Source of the DNA: Marsupella aquatica | Lineage: Eukaryota > Marchantiophyta | Assembly (NCBI GenBank): GCA_973895155.1 | Contig: OZ316891.1 | Location: 13,330,001 to 13,394,000 of the forward strand | Length of the DNA stretch: 64,000 nt | Reading direction: 5' to 3' | Shown: piece after piece, positions 36,346 through 48,300 of the stretch | Layout: the number at the start of each line of letters is the position of its first letter | Position numbering within the stretch: the first letter of the stretch is position 1 | Notes under the pieces: model-generated | Told to the model about the DNA's origin: nothing | The model's database searches: none | The model's input: only the letters and a program-made list of their open reading frames with translations | Translations under genes and position numbers: made by a program

Positions 36346-39300
36346 ACATCACCAAACGCAATCATTTGGACGACGTTAGTATGGAATGGAATGCGGCATT
36401 ACTGTCCGCAAAACCAAACCCTTTCCTACGCTCTGTGGAAGTTCAACAGCGAGGTGGTTGGAATGGAAGACGTTCTGTCCGAATCCTTTGCTGAACCGCA
36501 GATTTTAAATTGTAGTGAACTATGCATTGCAGAGAACATGCTGCTTAATTTGGAAATGAATTACAACATTAACACGATGTTGTACTTACTTCAGAGATTG
36601 TCTTCTGGGCATGTGGAGGACCAAAAGCGTAAAAGTAGAAAAAGTCTTCAGCGCTGTCACTGACTGCAGTAACTGACTAAAATTTCGATACGAACGCTAC
36701 GAATGGATGTCACATATTATCGACAACATAATACGAGAGACAACAACGTTGGACCCGACGAAAAATACGGATGGATGTCCTTGATTGTTACCTTTCCGCA
36801 GTCCATATGCATTTGATCGGTCTCATAGCAAATCACACCTGCACCGACAGTTTCCTATGTCAATCGCTGATCGGTTTTTTGGCAGGCTCACTCCATTTGA
36901 AAACTACAAATGAGCTCAAGAATCTGACTTGCGATGGTCCGGTGCCTTGACGCAACTTATCAAACAGAAATAACTTAAAATTTCTGACAATGAGTGCTAC
37001 GGAAGAAAAGTTTTCAAGATTTGATGAAAACAGAATGTCTAATCTTATTGGCCGAACTCTGTTTTCGTTTGAGCCGTCCTGTGGCTTTGTTACAAAGTAA
37101 TGTATACCTCCAATATTTTGAGAGCAATCCATATTTTGGACTTCGAAATCTATCTCCGCCATGTTGCGCCCATCCAGACCACCAGCATCAACGCGAGAAC
37201 TGCCGACGACCAAGTATCTTCCGTTACCATTCCGCAAGACAGAACCAATCGCATATCATGATACAAGAACTCTCAACATTGATGACAGACAATGAGATCT
37301 CTGGTCATTCTTAACCAATGAAACGGCAATTACAAACAAGTACACTCATTTGTGAACAGCTCGTTCAAAATTGACGGCCAATTAATTCACGTCACGAGAA
37401 ACACCATTGCCCCACGGGACGATGTGAACGAAGGAGAGGGACAACACTGTTGGCTTCAGAATAGCAGTGTGACACAGCTCATTGAACAAGAATCGCTGCA
37501 AACACGGCGAACACGGCGAACTCCAACTGTTGCTGAGAGCATGAAGCATCGTCTCTCAAAACACAGTCGAGCGACTAACACGTCCAAGACATTCTGAACA
37601 GAAAGAATACTAGAAGATATCCTGAATCTCACAACAGAGAAGGGGAGTTAGTTTTGCCTCTCATGACAAAGACTCGCAGCACTAGCTCTCAGTAATTTAT
37701 GACAAAGTGAAGGCAGAGAACATACCCAAGAGTAAATGCCACAGCGAATGTAGACTTAGCCTCTGAACACCTGGGCAGCTTCTACCCGCATTGCATTATC
37801 AACTCGATCCATGGTCGACATAAGCAATGTCGCTGCCACTCCGTAACCTGTACTCCGCAATGCAATTGATGCCTGGCAACCACAAACCACCACCTCTTGG
37901 GGATATCCCTTTGCTCAACTCAATGCCGAATGAGCCAGGGACCAGCCAAGCCAATTCTTCTAAACCCGTCACAGTTCCCCGACCGAAACGATCAATCACC
38001 CATCACCGATCCTGCTTGTTGTCGGGTTTCGGCTGCGCATGCATGCAGCGAGTGATATCAATCAATGAAGGAGCAAGTCCTCCAAATCCCAATCTCCGCT
38101 GGGACGTCTCAGCTCACTCAATTTCGTCACAGGGCTGGCACTCGTCCGGGCAGCTATGTTACCGACCAACACCCTCCCCTTCTCCTCGCGCCCCCCCCCC
38201 CCGCCCTCGATTGCATTCGGTTCTCTCTCAAACGCAACGAGCTGATTCCACAAAACATTCAAATCTGGACAACCCGTCAATCGGTGGTGACTGGTGAGGG
38301 AAATCGGTCGGAACCAGTTCAACGGATCTGTGAGAAAGGTTCGTGAGAGCTCAGGCTTCCTTCGTGCCGAGCGGTACCGTAGTGACGCGGAGAGACGACG
38401 AAGAACAGAGTGCAAATCAACATGTACCGAATGGTGATGGCCAATGGACCGGCAGAATTGGATCGATGGGGGGTTGATCGAAGCTCGAGAGAACGGATCT
38501 CTCTACAGTCCACACAGCGGCCGGCCCGATCGAGGGAGCAGAGCACGCGCACACGAGAGACGAGAGACGAGAGAGTAGAAGAAAGCGAGGCGAGGGGGAA
38601 TCACGAATTCAAATTCAAAAAACGGTCATTCCCACCGCAGTGGGAGACTAGTACAGTACTTTCTTTCTTTCTTTTTATTAGGTGATTCTTTATCTTGCTA
38701 AATAATTTTAATATCTTTTAGGAATTAGGATGGCAGAGCTTCGACGAGTGCTGCCATAGGTACATAAGCTTTCTTCGAGCTCGCAGGTTGCACCGGTCAT
38801 TGCAATCCCAAATCTTTTTGGCAGCCAGAGCCCCCATATTTTTTCCCAACTGCCATATTCTTTGGTTTTCCAAGTTGTCATTCTTTTTCAGTGCTGTGAA
38901 ATAGGATGGACCCTTGTTCGGTTGCCACATGTCTCCATCTGTGGTAGCATCAACATTCCCTCTATTTTCATGTCGGGCTTTGGTTGCCGGGCTCTACCCA
39001 CATGTGTTGGAAAGGGCCCTTTTGCCAGGCATTGGTGCAAGGGGCGTAGTTGGATTTGGGCTGGCAAAAGATGCAGACTGTTCAAATCGTGCCAAACATC
39101 AGGCTGTGCAGGCATCCAATGCAAAAACCAGCGTGGATGCTCTTAGTAGTAGCTGCATGAAAGGTTCACCCAAAGAGGCAAAGTTTTTTCATACATCTTG
39201 GACATCCAACTCTTCACCTTGGGAGGAAAAAAACACACACATGAACCTTTGGTCTCTGGAAAGAAGAGCTCAAGGGAGATCAATTTTCTCTTGGAAATCA

Positions 39301-39794
39301 ACTTAATTCCTGCCATAATTTTAAAAGGTGACAAAATACATTAGAGTGGGTCAAACTATCGCCGGAAGCAAAGTCTTATGGGGTGAAACATTTTAGACAT
39401 AAGATTCTTGTGGGGATTATATCTATGTAGCCTCTAACCTTCTGTCCTGGCCATAAAACAGTTTATGGTCTTGGCTGTATCTCATTTATGTCATTATATT
39501 GACATGCAATATTGCTCTATGAAAGCTAGTTCAGAATGAGTGTTTACGGTTGATCTAGAGTGTAAGGCAATGCAATAAGGCCAAAAAACAAAAATACAAG
39601 TAGACGAAGAGAAAAAAACTATAAGGTAACATAGTCCGAGCATAGAATGCTTATGTGCATAAATGTTGCTGCATTATCTTAGAGTTACCTTTTATTGTAG
39701 TTTTTTCCTTCTGCCTTGGAACCAAGAGGAAATTCATCTAAGACTTGTCTTGGGACTATGTAATACTATAAGGTAGTCCACAACGGATAGGATA
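36346..39794. other. upstream region of the coiled-coil gene
   Basis: This stretch should contain the promoter and 5' untranslated exon(s) of the minus-strand coiled-coil gene. A more GC-rich part at 37.8-38.6 kb contains a C12 tract (38191-38202) and a purine-rich AGACGAGAGACGAGAGAG tract near 38556-38573. It is the best candidate for the transcription start region. The ORFs on both strands here overlap one another without family character. From 38.9 kb on it is AT-rich and featureless. Confidence 0.4.
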
Positions 39795-40169
39795 TGTTGG
39801 AGGGAGATAAGATCACATCAGGGTCACAAGGCAGCCAACCAGGGATGCTGGGGTGGGGGCGGCAGCGATACGCTTCCCTCGCTCTACTATTAAGTATTGC
39901 TCTTAGTCTTGTGACTCATAGGTTAAGACAATTAGTCTAACCACAGTTAGGGGCTTAGCTGAGGTTAGGATAGTTATAAATGACCTTGTATATATCAGGG
40001 CTAGTGTAAACCACTGGTACATTAGTGTTTGTTTATTGTAACGACGCAATGTAAGAGAGAGAGAGCTCATGTGTGGAGACGACTCTTGAAGTAAAGTTTT
40101 TCACGTTCGTGTGGACGTAGCCTTGGAGAAGAGGTGAACCACATATGGATTGTGTCAACTACGTGGGCA
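39795..40169 (+). mobile_element. solo or 5' LTR of a Copia-type retrotransposon
   Basis: The segment starts TGTTGGAGGGAG and ends TACGTGGGCA, the TG...CA form of an LTR. It contains a promoter-like TTATAAATGACC followed by TATATATC (about 39972-39996). Near the 3' end it has CACGTTCGTGTGGACGTAG then GGTGAACCACATA, a layout familiar from plant Copia LTRs. It is followed at once by a primer-binding-like site. No gag-pol or second LTR is present nearby, so only this fragment remains. Confidence 0.75.
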
Positions 40170-40265
40170 TGGTATGAGTCATGATCGTATCGTCAAGAAT
40201 GACATCTTAGTTCAACATCTACACCACATATACCCTTGATTATCGACTGTGGGTAAGGAGGTGGA
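40170..40265 (+). mobile_element. primer-binding site and leader of the truncated Copia element
   Basis: TGGTATGAGTCATGATCG directly after the LTR resembles the plant initiator-tRNA primer site TGGTATCAGAGCC. It is followed by a leader-like sequence (CGTCAAGAATGACATC). The element breaks off where the hairpin element begins at 40270. Confidence 0.6.
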
Positions 40266-40269
40266 TCAA

Positions 40270-40378
40270 AATTATAGGTAACTAATTATAGGCTTTGAAA
40301 GAGGGGTGTTGGCCCAAGACAACCAAAAGGGGTGCCAACACCCCTCTTTCAAAGCACAGTCTAAAGTTACCTATAATT
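40270..40378. mobile_element. 109-bp hairpin element with 4-bp target duplication
   Basis: AATTATAGGTAACT (40270-40283) pairs with AGTTACCTATAATT (40365-40378), and a 21-nt arm 40292-40312 is the exact reverse complement of 40335-40355. TCAA flanks both sides (40266-40269 and 40379-40382). The result is a near-perfect foldback with a 22-nt loop. It could be a very small MITE or, if transcribed, a hairpin RNA precursor. Confidence 0.85.
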
Positions 40379-40382
40379 TCAA

Positions 40383-41240
40383 CCTAGCCACCCCCAATTG
40401 TAAAAAGAAGGAAAAAACTCTGTGAGAGCGCCAAGACCGGGCTAATGAACTAAAGGTGAGACAGTTCTTATCATATAATTTATTTGGGCCATCAAGTATG
40501 TTGAGTGAATGGCTCTTAATCAAAGACAACATGCACATCATGTGCAATCCAAGAAACACCCAAATGGCAGCACAAAAGATATATGGTTCACCTCTCTAGA
40601 GGCTAAGTCCACACGAATACACATGAGAACTTTCCTGAACATTAAGCAATCTACCATATCCAGGGCCATATCAATTTTTTCTGACTACGGTCTCCCTATC
40701 TCCTCGATGGCTCTATAACAATGAGCCTAATGCTCCACTCACTAATTGAGTATTGCTCGTAAACATGGTAGTGGCCACATCTAACCCTAATAAAGTACTT
40801 GACTATGGTTTAAATAATTGTGGTTACATAGTAACTCTAGACTCAAGGGTAGATGCCTAACAAGGTACACACTCTGAGATATTGAGAGAGGTGAGTGGCC
40901 TTGGGTTGGTCAAGGGCTTTCATTTTGAGGATTTATGTATACTGTGAAGGACACCAAGCATACTCGTTGCCACGTTGCAATGAGGGAGTAAGGTAGTAAC
41001 TATATGAGGAGCTTGAGGAGTAAGAGAACATTGGAAATTAGACATCAACACCGGGAATCAGCCGCTTGACACCAAACCTACATTCAAACTGAACATTCAA
41101 ATGCATATCTCCCCTTTAGACATGGAAGAATGAGTGACAACCTGACGACAACTTTCCATAGCATTGACAACTGAGTTTTGAAAAAGGCTGGCAATAACAT
41201 AGTTACTTCTTCACAACCTGTGTGCTCCGTAGTTGCACCT
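40383..41240. other. intergenic DNA
   Basis: No gene or clear repeat is seen. Short scattered ORFs have no family character. Confidence 0.45.
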
Positions 41241-41244
41241 CTAA

Positions 41245-41525
41245 AACTCCTTCACACTCAGGGGCCTTAATCCAAGGGATGTCTCATATCACCCGCCAAG
41301 TTTTGGGGGAATAAACACCCTAAAACTTAAGTCAATAAAGTTTTTTTGATGAATTTTTTTACCCTTAACTTAATGGAATATTGTTGGAATATTCACAAAT
41401 TTGGTTTAAAAAATCCTATGATTCTTATAATTCTCAAAACTGGATTAAAACAACCCTAATGCTCTTCAACAAAAATTTAAAGTTTTTCACTAAACCCAAT
41501 AAAAAATCCCTATACCTATTTGTGT
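41245..41525. mobile_element. highly diverged relative of the CTCGGGGG MITE
   Basis: Internal phrases match the 9757-10012 copy in the same order: GGAATATTGTTGGAATATTC, CAAATTTGGTTTA, a CTTCAACAAAAATTTAAAG block and AAACCCAATAAAA. The terminal repeats are eroded (CTCAGGGG at the left, none certain at the right) and no target duplication can be read. Confidence 0.55.
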
Positions 41526-42260
41526 ATGATGGGTTGGAAGAAAAGAAGTGAGGACCCCGGGCCTTCACATCGCTCGGTCATGGGCTCGGTTACAACAACT
41601 CCACAACAACTTGACACCATTCCTAAATGCAGTAGGCTGACCTTTGACAAGTCTAAGTAGCTGGAATCAATGTGGCCTAAACAAACCACACAATTAGAAA
41701 GAAACCACAAAAAGCACATTCATCAATCAACTCTACCGCAATGCAACAGGCAGAAGTACATTGTCACACAACCCTGTCACTCTTAGGGGTGTGTGGTCGA
41801 CAGACCGCAATGAAATCATCCACCCTCTCACTAAACCTTTAAATCCTGCTCTGGTTCATTTGTCTCCCCTCCTCTTTAGCTCCTTCACTTTGGCGGACAC
41901 AGACATGGGCCTGCCATGAGACTTAGGAAGACCACCAGGTTAATGCAGAGCAGGCCCTAATGGGGTGTTGCTGTAGTCACTTATGCCCATGCTACATTGG
42001 GTACTTTCTTTGCAGCTGCTCAGATCATTTCAGACTTCAAATGATACCTCAATGTCATTTGCAAAGATGGCTGTCTGACCGGGTGTCTGACAGCCCGCCC
42101 TCCACACTTATCTGCCATGATATTGCATTGCATTGAGGTATCACATCAAGGCTATTGTCATCCCATAGAAGAATGGGGACTAGGTCCACATGACTGACAC
42201 GTGCTGGCAGTAGGGTCAGAACCAAGATCACAAAGTAATTAAGTTTTAAAAATAAGAATA
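41526..42260. other. intergenic DNA
   Basis: No supportable gene or repeat. Confidence 0.4.
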
Positions 42261-42875
42261 CCAAAGTTGTATCCTGGCACCATTCTAATTGTGGACAATT
42301 TTAGTTCACGGCAATTGAGTGGAGGAGAGATGCAAAAGTATGACAGGTTCAAGTTTTTAAACCACTCAATTGCCAAATTTGATGTATTGATCAGTATTTG
42401 AGATGTTGATGTTGCAGATATCCATCACTTTGTAGTCTGCCAAATAATAGAGGTGCTAGCCACTTTAATTAGTGGTGCACTCCTCATGACCCTCATGAGA
42501 ACTTAATTTGATGGGAAAGGCAGCCAATTAGGTCAAGCAAGAAACCTAAAACCTCGTCCAAATTTTCAAAGTAGTAAAATGTAAAAGAACAAGAATACTA
42601 AAAGTTGTATCTGGGCAACATTATAATTGTGTCCAATTCTAATTGATGGCAATGGAGTGGAGGAGAGATGAAAAAGAGCCCTTTCCTGGGCCAATTTCTT
42701 AAACCACTCTCTTGCCAAATTTGATTTATAAGTATTTGAGATGTTGATATTGCATCCATCACTTTGTAGTTTGCCAAGTAATAGAGGTGCTGGCCACTTT
42801 AACTACTTGTGCACTCCTTATGACCTCATGAGAATTTTGACCAAAAATGACAGCCAATTAAGTCTTCTACAATAT
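42261..42875. repeat. 338-bp direct duplication
   Basis: AAAGTTGTATC(C/T) starts at 42263 and again at 42601. Both copies continue with GGCAA(T)..GAGTGGAGGAGAGATG, then TATTTGAGATGTTGAT, CCATCACTTTGTAGT and AATAGAGGTGCT(A/G)GCCACT in the same order. Small indels separate them. No ORF is shared. Confidence 0.85.
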
Positions 42876-43039
42876 CAACATCCAGTCTCCCGTTTTGGTG
42901 CTTTTAGTTCTTTGGCACTGTGATGTACATATATGCAGTACATTACCATCCTTAACATTCAAGGACATGGAGGTGGATGGAAAGAACCCTAGTAAACCTA
43001 ACCCACTGCACCAGCCACACACATACATCCTTGTTGACT

Positions 43040-43055
43040 GGGGGGGGGGGGGGGG
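43040..43055. repeat. G16 homopolymer
   Basis: Sixteen consecutive G on the plus strand, between the 338-bp duplication and the satellite array. Confidence 0.95.
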
Positions 43056-43130
43056 ATTTGAACTTAGGATCTCTCAATTCCATGTTCACCCCCTACCACT
43101 CATCTAAACCAGCTGGTTCTCTCATTTTAG

Positions 43131-44490
43131 TGTTGGTGCACAATGTCACCCTCCCTTTTTTCCTGGGCAAATTGCCAATGTAAGATTTAGAGTGGTCATT
43201 TGAGTTTTCCCATCCATTAGCCAAATCCTAATCTAAATAAGAGAGTTATACCGGATTGATGGTTGTCCTTAAATCTAGAGAAATCTAATGGCTCACTTTC
43301 ATGTGTAACAAATTTTATGACAGAAAACATATCTCATTGTGCTGTAGTATTGGTGCACAAGGTCACCCTCCATTTTTTCTAGGCAAAATTTCAAGGTAAG
43401 TTTTGAAGTGCTAATGTGGCTTGTCATAAGGTTTTGGCTAATAAGATGGAAAATTGATTTGTCCCTTTTATTTTTCCCTAAATTTTCCCTTTTATTAGCC
43501 AAAACCTTATGTAACTATGACAGGTAGTTGCCAAATTTGACAGTTGTATTTAAATCTAGGGAAATCTCAGGGCTCCCATGCTGCACACATCACAAATGTT
43601 ATGAGAGAAAATTGCTCTCTTTGTAGTGGCGGTGTGCAAGGTCACCCTCCATTGGTTTCCTAGTGAATTGCCAAGATAAGTTTTTGAGAGCTCGTGTGAT
43701 ATTTCCCTTCTAGTAACCTATACCCTATCTATCTAAGAAGGGCAGATTTGATGGCTATCCCTAATCTAGGGAACTCTAATGGCTCCCATGCTGCATATAT
43801 CACAAATCTTTGCCTCTCTTTGGAGTGTTTGTGCACGCAAGGTCACCCTCCATTTTTCCTAGGCGAGTTGTCAAGACAAGATGTCAATCCACAATATACA
43901 TTTCCCTTCTATTAGCCTGATACCCTCATTTAACTAAGACGGGTGTCTTAGTTTGACTGTTTTTTTGAAACCTAGGGAAATCTAATGGCTCCCATGCATA
44001 TAACACAAGTTTTATGACAGAACATTACTTTCATTGGCATGTTTGTGCACAAGGTCACCCTCCATTTTTCCTAGGCCAATTGCCAATTCAAGATGTGGAG
44101 TGCTTGTTTGATTTTTCAGTTCTATTAGCCAAGTACCTTTATCTAACCAAGATGGGTAGTTGACAGATTTGACTGTCTTCCTTAAATGTAGGAAAATCTA
44201 AAGGAACCTGGCTTCTTATGACAGAAAATTACTATCCTTGTAGGGTAGTGTTGGGTCAAGAGGTCATCCTTCATTTTTTCCTAGGTGAATTGCCAAGAGA
44301 AGATGTTGGTGGTAGTTTGATTTTGCGCCCTCTCTTGCAGTTATGCCCTCAATTAGAGTCACCTTCTGGCGGCGCCTCTAGACACTAAGCCAAAGGAATA
44401 GCTTTTGATTGAGTTTTATTAGTTAACTAAGAGAAGAGTAATTGCCAGATTTGAAGGATTTCTTTAACTCTAGGGGAATCCAATGGCTCT
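43131..44490. repeat. satellite-like array, about 6 units of roughly 210 bp
   Basis: Unit starts carrying a GTGCACAAGGTCACCCTCCA-like motif fall at about 43132, 43351, 43631, 43831, 44045 and 44251, spacings of about 200-280 bp. Each unit continues with TTTTTCCTAGGC, a TATTAGCC block, CTTAAATCTAGGGAAATCT, AATGGCTCCCATG and a TATGACAGAAAAT block. The copies are substantially diverged and have no common ORF. Confidence 0.85.
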
Positions 44491-45383
44491 CATGCATGCA
44501 TACATCAGAAAAAAGTTCCAACTTTTCCAAACTCTCAATAAAGCACAAAATGCAAAGCTACTTTCAAAGGCTATTGTTTAGAGTGAAACCTCTAGTAACT
44601 GTAAATAAGATTGAAATTGACAGTGACTCTAAATAAGAGCAAAATAGAAAACAAGAGTACATAAAAAATCAGGATGGAGGCAAACATGAAAGGCTTAGAC
44701 ATCTCGTTTTGTAAAGTTTGGTTGGGTCTTCATTTCTATCTACCGTAGGTAATCAGGCTAATGAGAAAAATAATGGGTGATGTCACCCCTGGTTTGAGAG
44801 CTTCGATCTCTCCTCTCGCTCAGTGTTTGGGAGCGTTTTGCTTTATGTAATCGTGTGCAACTACAATAGTAGGATGAAGCATTTTGTTGAAGCTTCGCGC
44901 AGCAATCCGAGCTTTTTCAATGAATTAACACTGTATCGTTCAAGTCGTTCGCAGCCAGGTGGAAGCATTTCCTTGAGCTCCAGCAAAAGGAAATCTCAGG
45001 TCAATCTACTCACACTCTGTGTCGGTTCGTTAGCTACAGACGCCATTAGGTTTAAGCATTTTGTCGGTATTCAGTACAGAAACCTTAGCTTTACAAATCT
45101 GTGCATTTTCAGTGATCTTTGAATTTGACGTACTGAAATTTCTGCAATGATGGCTCGTGCAGTTTACTTGAATGTCCGTGCGGCGATTCGGGCTCCCATT
45201 TATCATGCTTTGGCAAGCAATTGATTGGAGTTACGAATCCCGCCTGGGTTTTTCCCCTGTCCCGTGCGATTTCTGCCTGAGGAGGGACGGACAACACTTT
45301 TGTTAGGGAGAGTCTTCACTTCGCTCGGGAACGAAGCTAGCGAATTCATATCTGGAGGTCTAGCAGACTCTGGAGCTGGCGCA
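44491..45383. other. upstream region and probable 5' UTR of the renalase-like gene
   Basis: No coding feature is supported. Composition becomes more even after 44.8 kb, fitting a promoter and 5' UTR for the gene starting at 45384. The reading frame of exon 1 is already open from about 45225 but has no ATG before 45384. Confidence 0.45.
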
Positions 45384-48300
45384 ATGCACACTCTAGTAGC
45401 TGCACAGCAAGTCGCTGTGACGGCATCCACGTCTGTCTGTTGTTCCTCCTCCAACACAGCTGCATCTCTCCTCCGCCATGGCCTTCTTCCTTCTTCCCAG
45501 ATTCGATGCGCTCTCTCCTCCTCCATCTCCAGTTGCAGGGTAAGCGTTTTGAGGACCGTACCTTCGCCCGCGAGTCTGTCTGCAATTTCATGTACAAAAG
45601 CATTCCTGGATAAGGGACTGCCCAGTCGGAGAAGTAGTTCCTCACTATTAAAGTCTGGAAATGGGTTGGCTGAAGACAGGGGACACGATAGATTAGCCAA
45701 GAGGAGATTAAGCTCGATTATATGCTTAGCGAGTAGGAAAGATCGGCGGGAGATGGCCGCTGGAGAAAAAGAATTTGAACCAGATATAGTGTCACTCAGG
45801 TCAGGATTCTCGAAGAAATTTCCCGGCGAGGATTCATCTGCATTCGAGCACGATTGGGATGATTTGGATAAGGACGACGGAGTGGAAGTCAAGAGCTTCA
45901 AAGGCGGTAGAAATAATTACGGAAGAGCAGTTCAATATCCGATGACTCCTTCAAATGATACTCCTAGGGACAAGTCTATTAAGAATAATAATGTTAGGGT
46001 AAGAAACAAGCCAGACAATCTGTCGTCAAGACTGGGAGGGTTTCGTGAGGAGGTAACTGGGAATGACTTGAGAGATCCCCAAGGTCAAGGCATCGGTAGG
46101 CAATGGGCTGGACTTCGGGATTCTAGAAATCATAGAACTGAAACTGGAGGAGTCGATGGATCATGGTCGGAGAGCGCTAGGAACAATAACACTCAAGGGG
46201 CTGAAAATGGCGGGCGATCAAGGATAGAGAGAGGAGAAATTGGTGGAAGTAGAACCTTCAGGGGCGCCGGAGAAACACGAGGAAATGACGATACTTCTAG
46301 AGTGTCCCGGGACCGGAACGGTGGGAGGATTGTACGTAATAATGGAGATGTGGGTGCAAGAAGGACAAGTAATGATAGCAGCAGGCCAGTGAGGAGGGGA
46401 AGAGACCCCTATGGTGGAGCGGAAGAATGGTCGAAAGATACCCCAATTTTTGAAGACGACGGGAAGAAGAAGAAAGAGGTGATCGAACCAGTGAATTTCA
46501 CTTCTGCTTTGAGCAGAAGTCCCCATGTTGCTATCTTAGGAGGGGGGATGTCTGGGCTAGTATGTGCTCTCACACTCGAAGAGCATGGCATTCAATCAAC
46601 TGTCTTCGATACAGTAAGTCCCCTCGTACCTTTTCTACGATATAAAATTTCGATCGAAATTTAGTGGAAAGTCCATTGTGTAGTAGATACCAACCAGATA
46701 TATTAGTTGTAACTCTTGCCAGAGTAGTGAGAATCTTTCCGTCGATAGAAAGAAATTTGGACTTGCTGGTCATCCAGGTGAATGTGATGCGTCCCAGCTT
46801 CTAATGAAGGACTTCTGGAATATAGCACAGCCAGAAGTGGTCGTGGAATTGTAACGAATACCATCTAACTATTCCAGAATTTGAAATGGACAAGTGTAGT
46901 CTCACCAGATTTTTACTTTTGATTCAGGGAAAGCATGGTCTTGGAGGGAGAATGGCTACCCGATATGTGGACAAGCATGATGAGGCGGAATTGGTTTTTG
47001 ATCATGCTGCCCAATTTTTCACTGCTACAGATCCACGTTTCCAGACTCTTGTTGATCGTTGGATGTCAGAAGGATTTGTGAAAAAGTGGAACGGAAATGT
47101 TGGGACTCTACAAGCTGGCGGTCAATACTCTGAGTTACCTCTCGCAACAAGGTATATAGGCACAAACGGAATGCGCTCTCTGGCAGACTCTATGATTTCT
47201 CAGGTGAGTCTTGAGGGGGACACTAGATCAGTTTGCTTTCGTAGACAGATAAAAACTTAGTTTATGAGCGTTCTTTAATGGTGCTTTTGAAATCTCGTCA
47301 TTTTACCAAAGCTTGGTGCTTTGCCTGTCGTCGCAGTCTCGGTTAATTGATGTCAAAAGACCCTGCTGGATAAGTCGGATGGATGCAATGGATGGGCGCT
47401 GGACACTGACCGAGAACAGAAATTCCCAAGGGGAGTTTGACGTAGTAGTGATTGCACATAATGGTATATCTTGATAAGATCTTGGAAATTCGTTCCTCAC
47501 TGATTATCTCCCGTTATTGTCTGAAGTACTTTGAGGTGTGTTACGTGGGCGACATTTTAAATTTTGGAGTACTTTTGCCGGAAATTCCACAAGAAGATGC
47601 GGAGGCATTTCAGTATTTCCATAATGAGTGTCCTTAAGACAATTGCTGACGATGAAAGCTGTTGGATCTGCAGGGAAGTGTGCAAATCGACTCCTCTCTA
47701 CTGCGCATGTACCCCTAGTTGCCCGGCAAATGAAAGTAAGGAAACATCACGCGATGCCTCGAAATTGTCGAACTGGCGTGCCATGTTTGCATTTCTTGTA
47801 GGTATCTATTTGCGATACTCCGATGTGCTAGACCCGATGCAGATTTCGAAAGCCCATGCGCTGCTTCAAAACTGGATATAGTAGTTTATGAACTTGTGGG
47901 GTTGTTGACCACGAGGTGGTACTGTAGCCGTCGGTACTGTAGCCGTCATTAAGTTTCTTGTTCTCTAGAATTGCCAACCTCTTTGATTGGCTACTCTTGC
48001 AGAGACTTGAGCTCAGCTCTATTTGGGCTCTGCTTGCTGCCTTCAAGGAGCCGCTTCGTTTGCCAGGAGGTAAAATTCTGGACGGAGCGTTCGTGGATGG
48101 AGTGGATTCTTTGTCGTGGATGGGAAACAATTCAAGTAAGCTGGTCCTTCCAGATGACAAGTCTCCTCAGTGCTGGACTTTCTTTAGCACCGCTGCCTAC
48201 GGCAAGAGAAACAAAGTTCCTCAGGTATAGTGCCACAATTACTGTTGCCACCTTTTTCTTATGTTTTCTTGCCATCGTGCACATTTTCAGATCTCTAAAC

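Noticed and set aside
38062-38415. Minus ORF of 117 codons and overlapping plus ORFs at 37.8-38.7 kb
   Set aside because: All frames are open because of GC-rich composition and a C12 tract; more likely promoter/5' UTR of the coiled-coil gene.
45203-45901. Long minus-strand ORF of 232 codons opposite the renalase-like first exon
   Set aside because: It is the antisense of a biased Arg/Ser/Gly-rich coding exon; the plus strand has a coherent eight-exon family protein.
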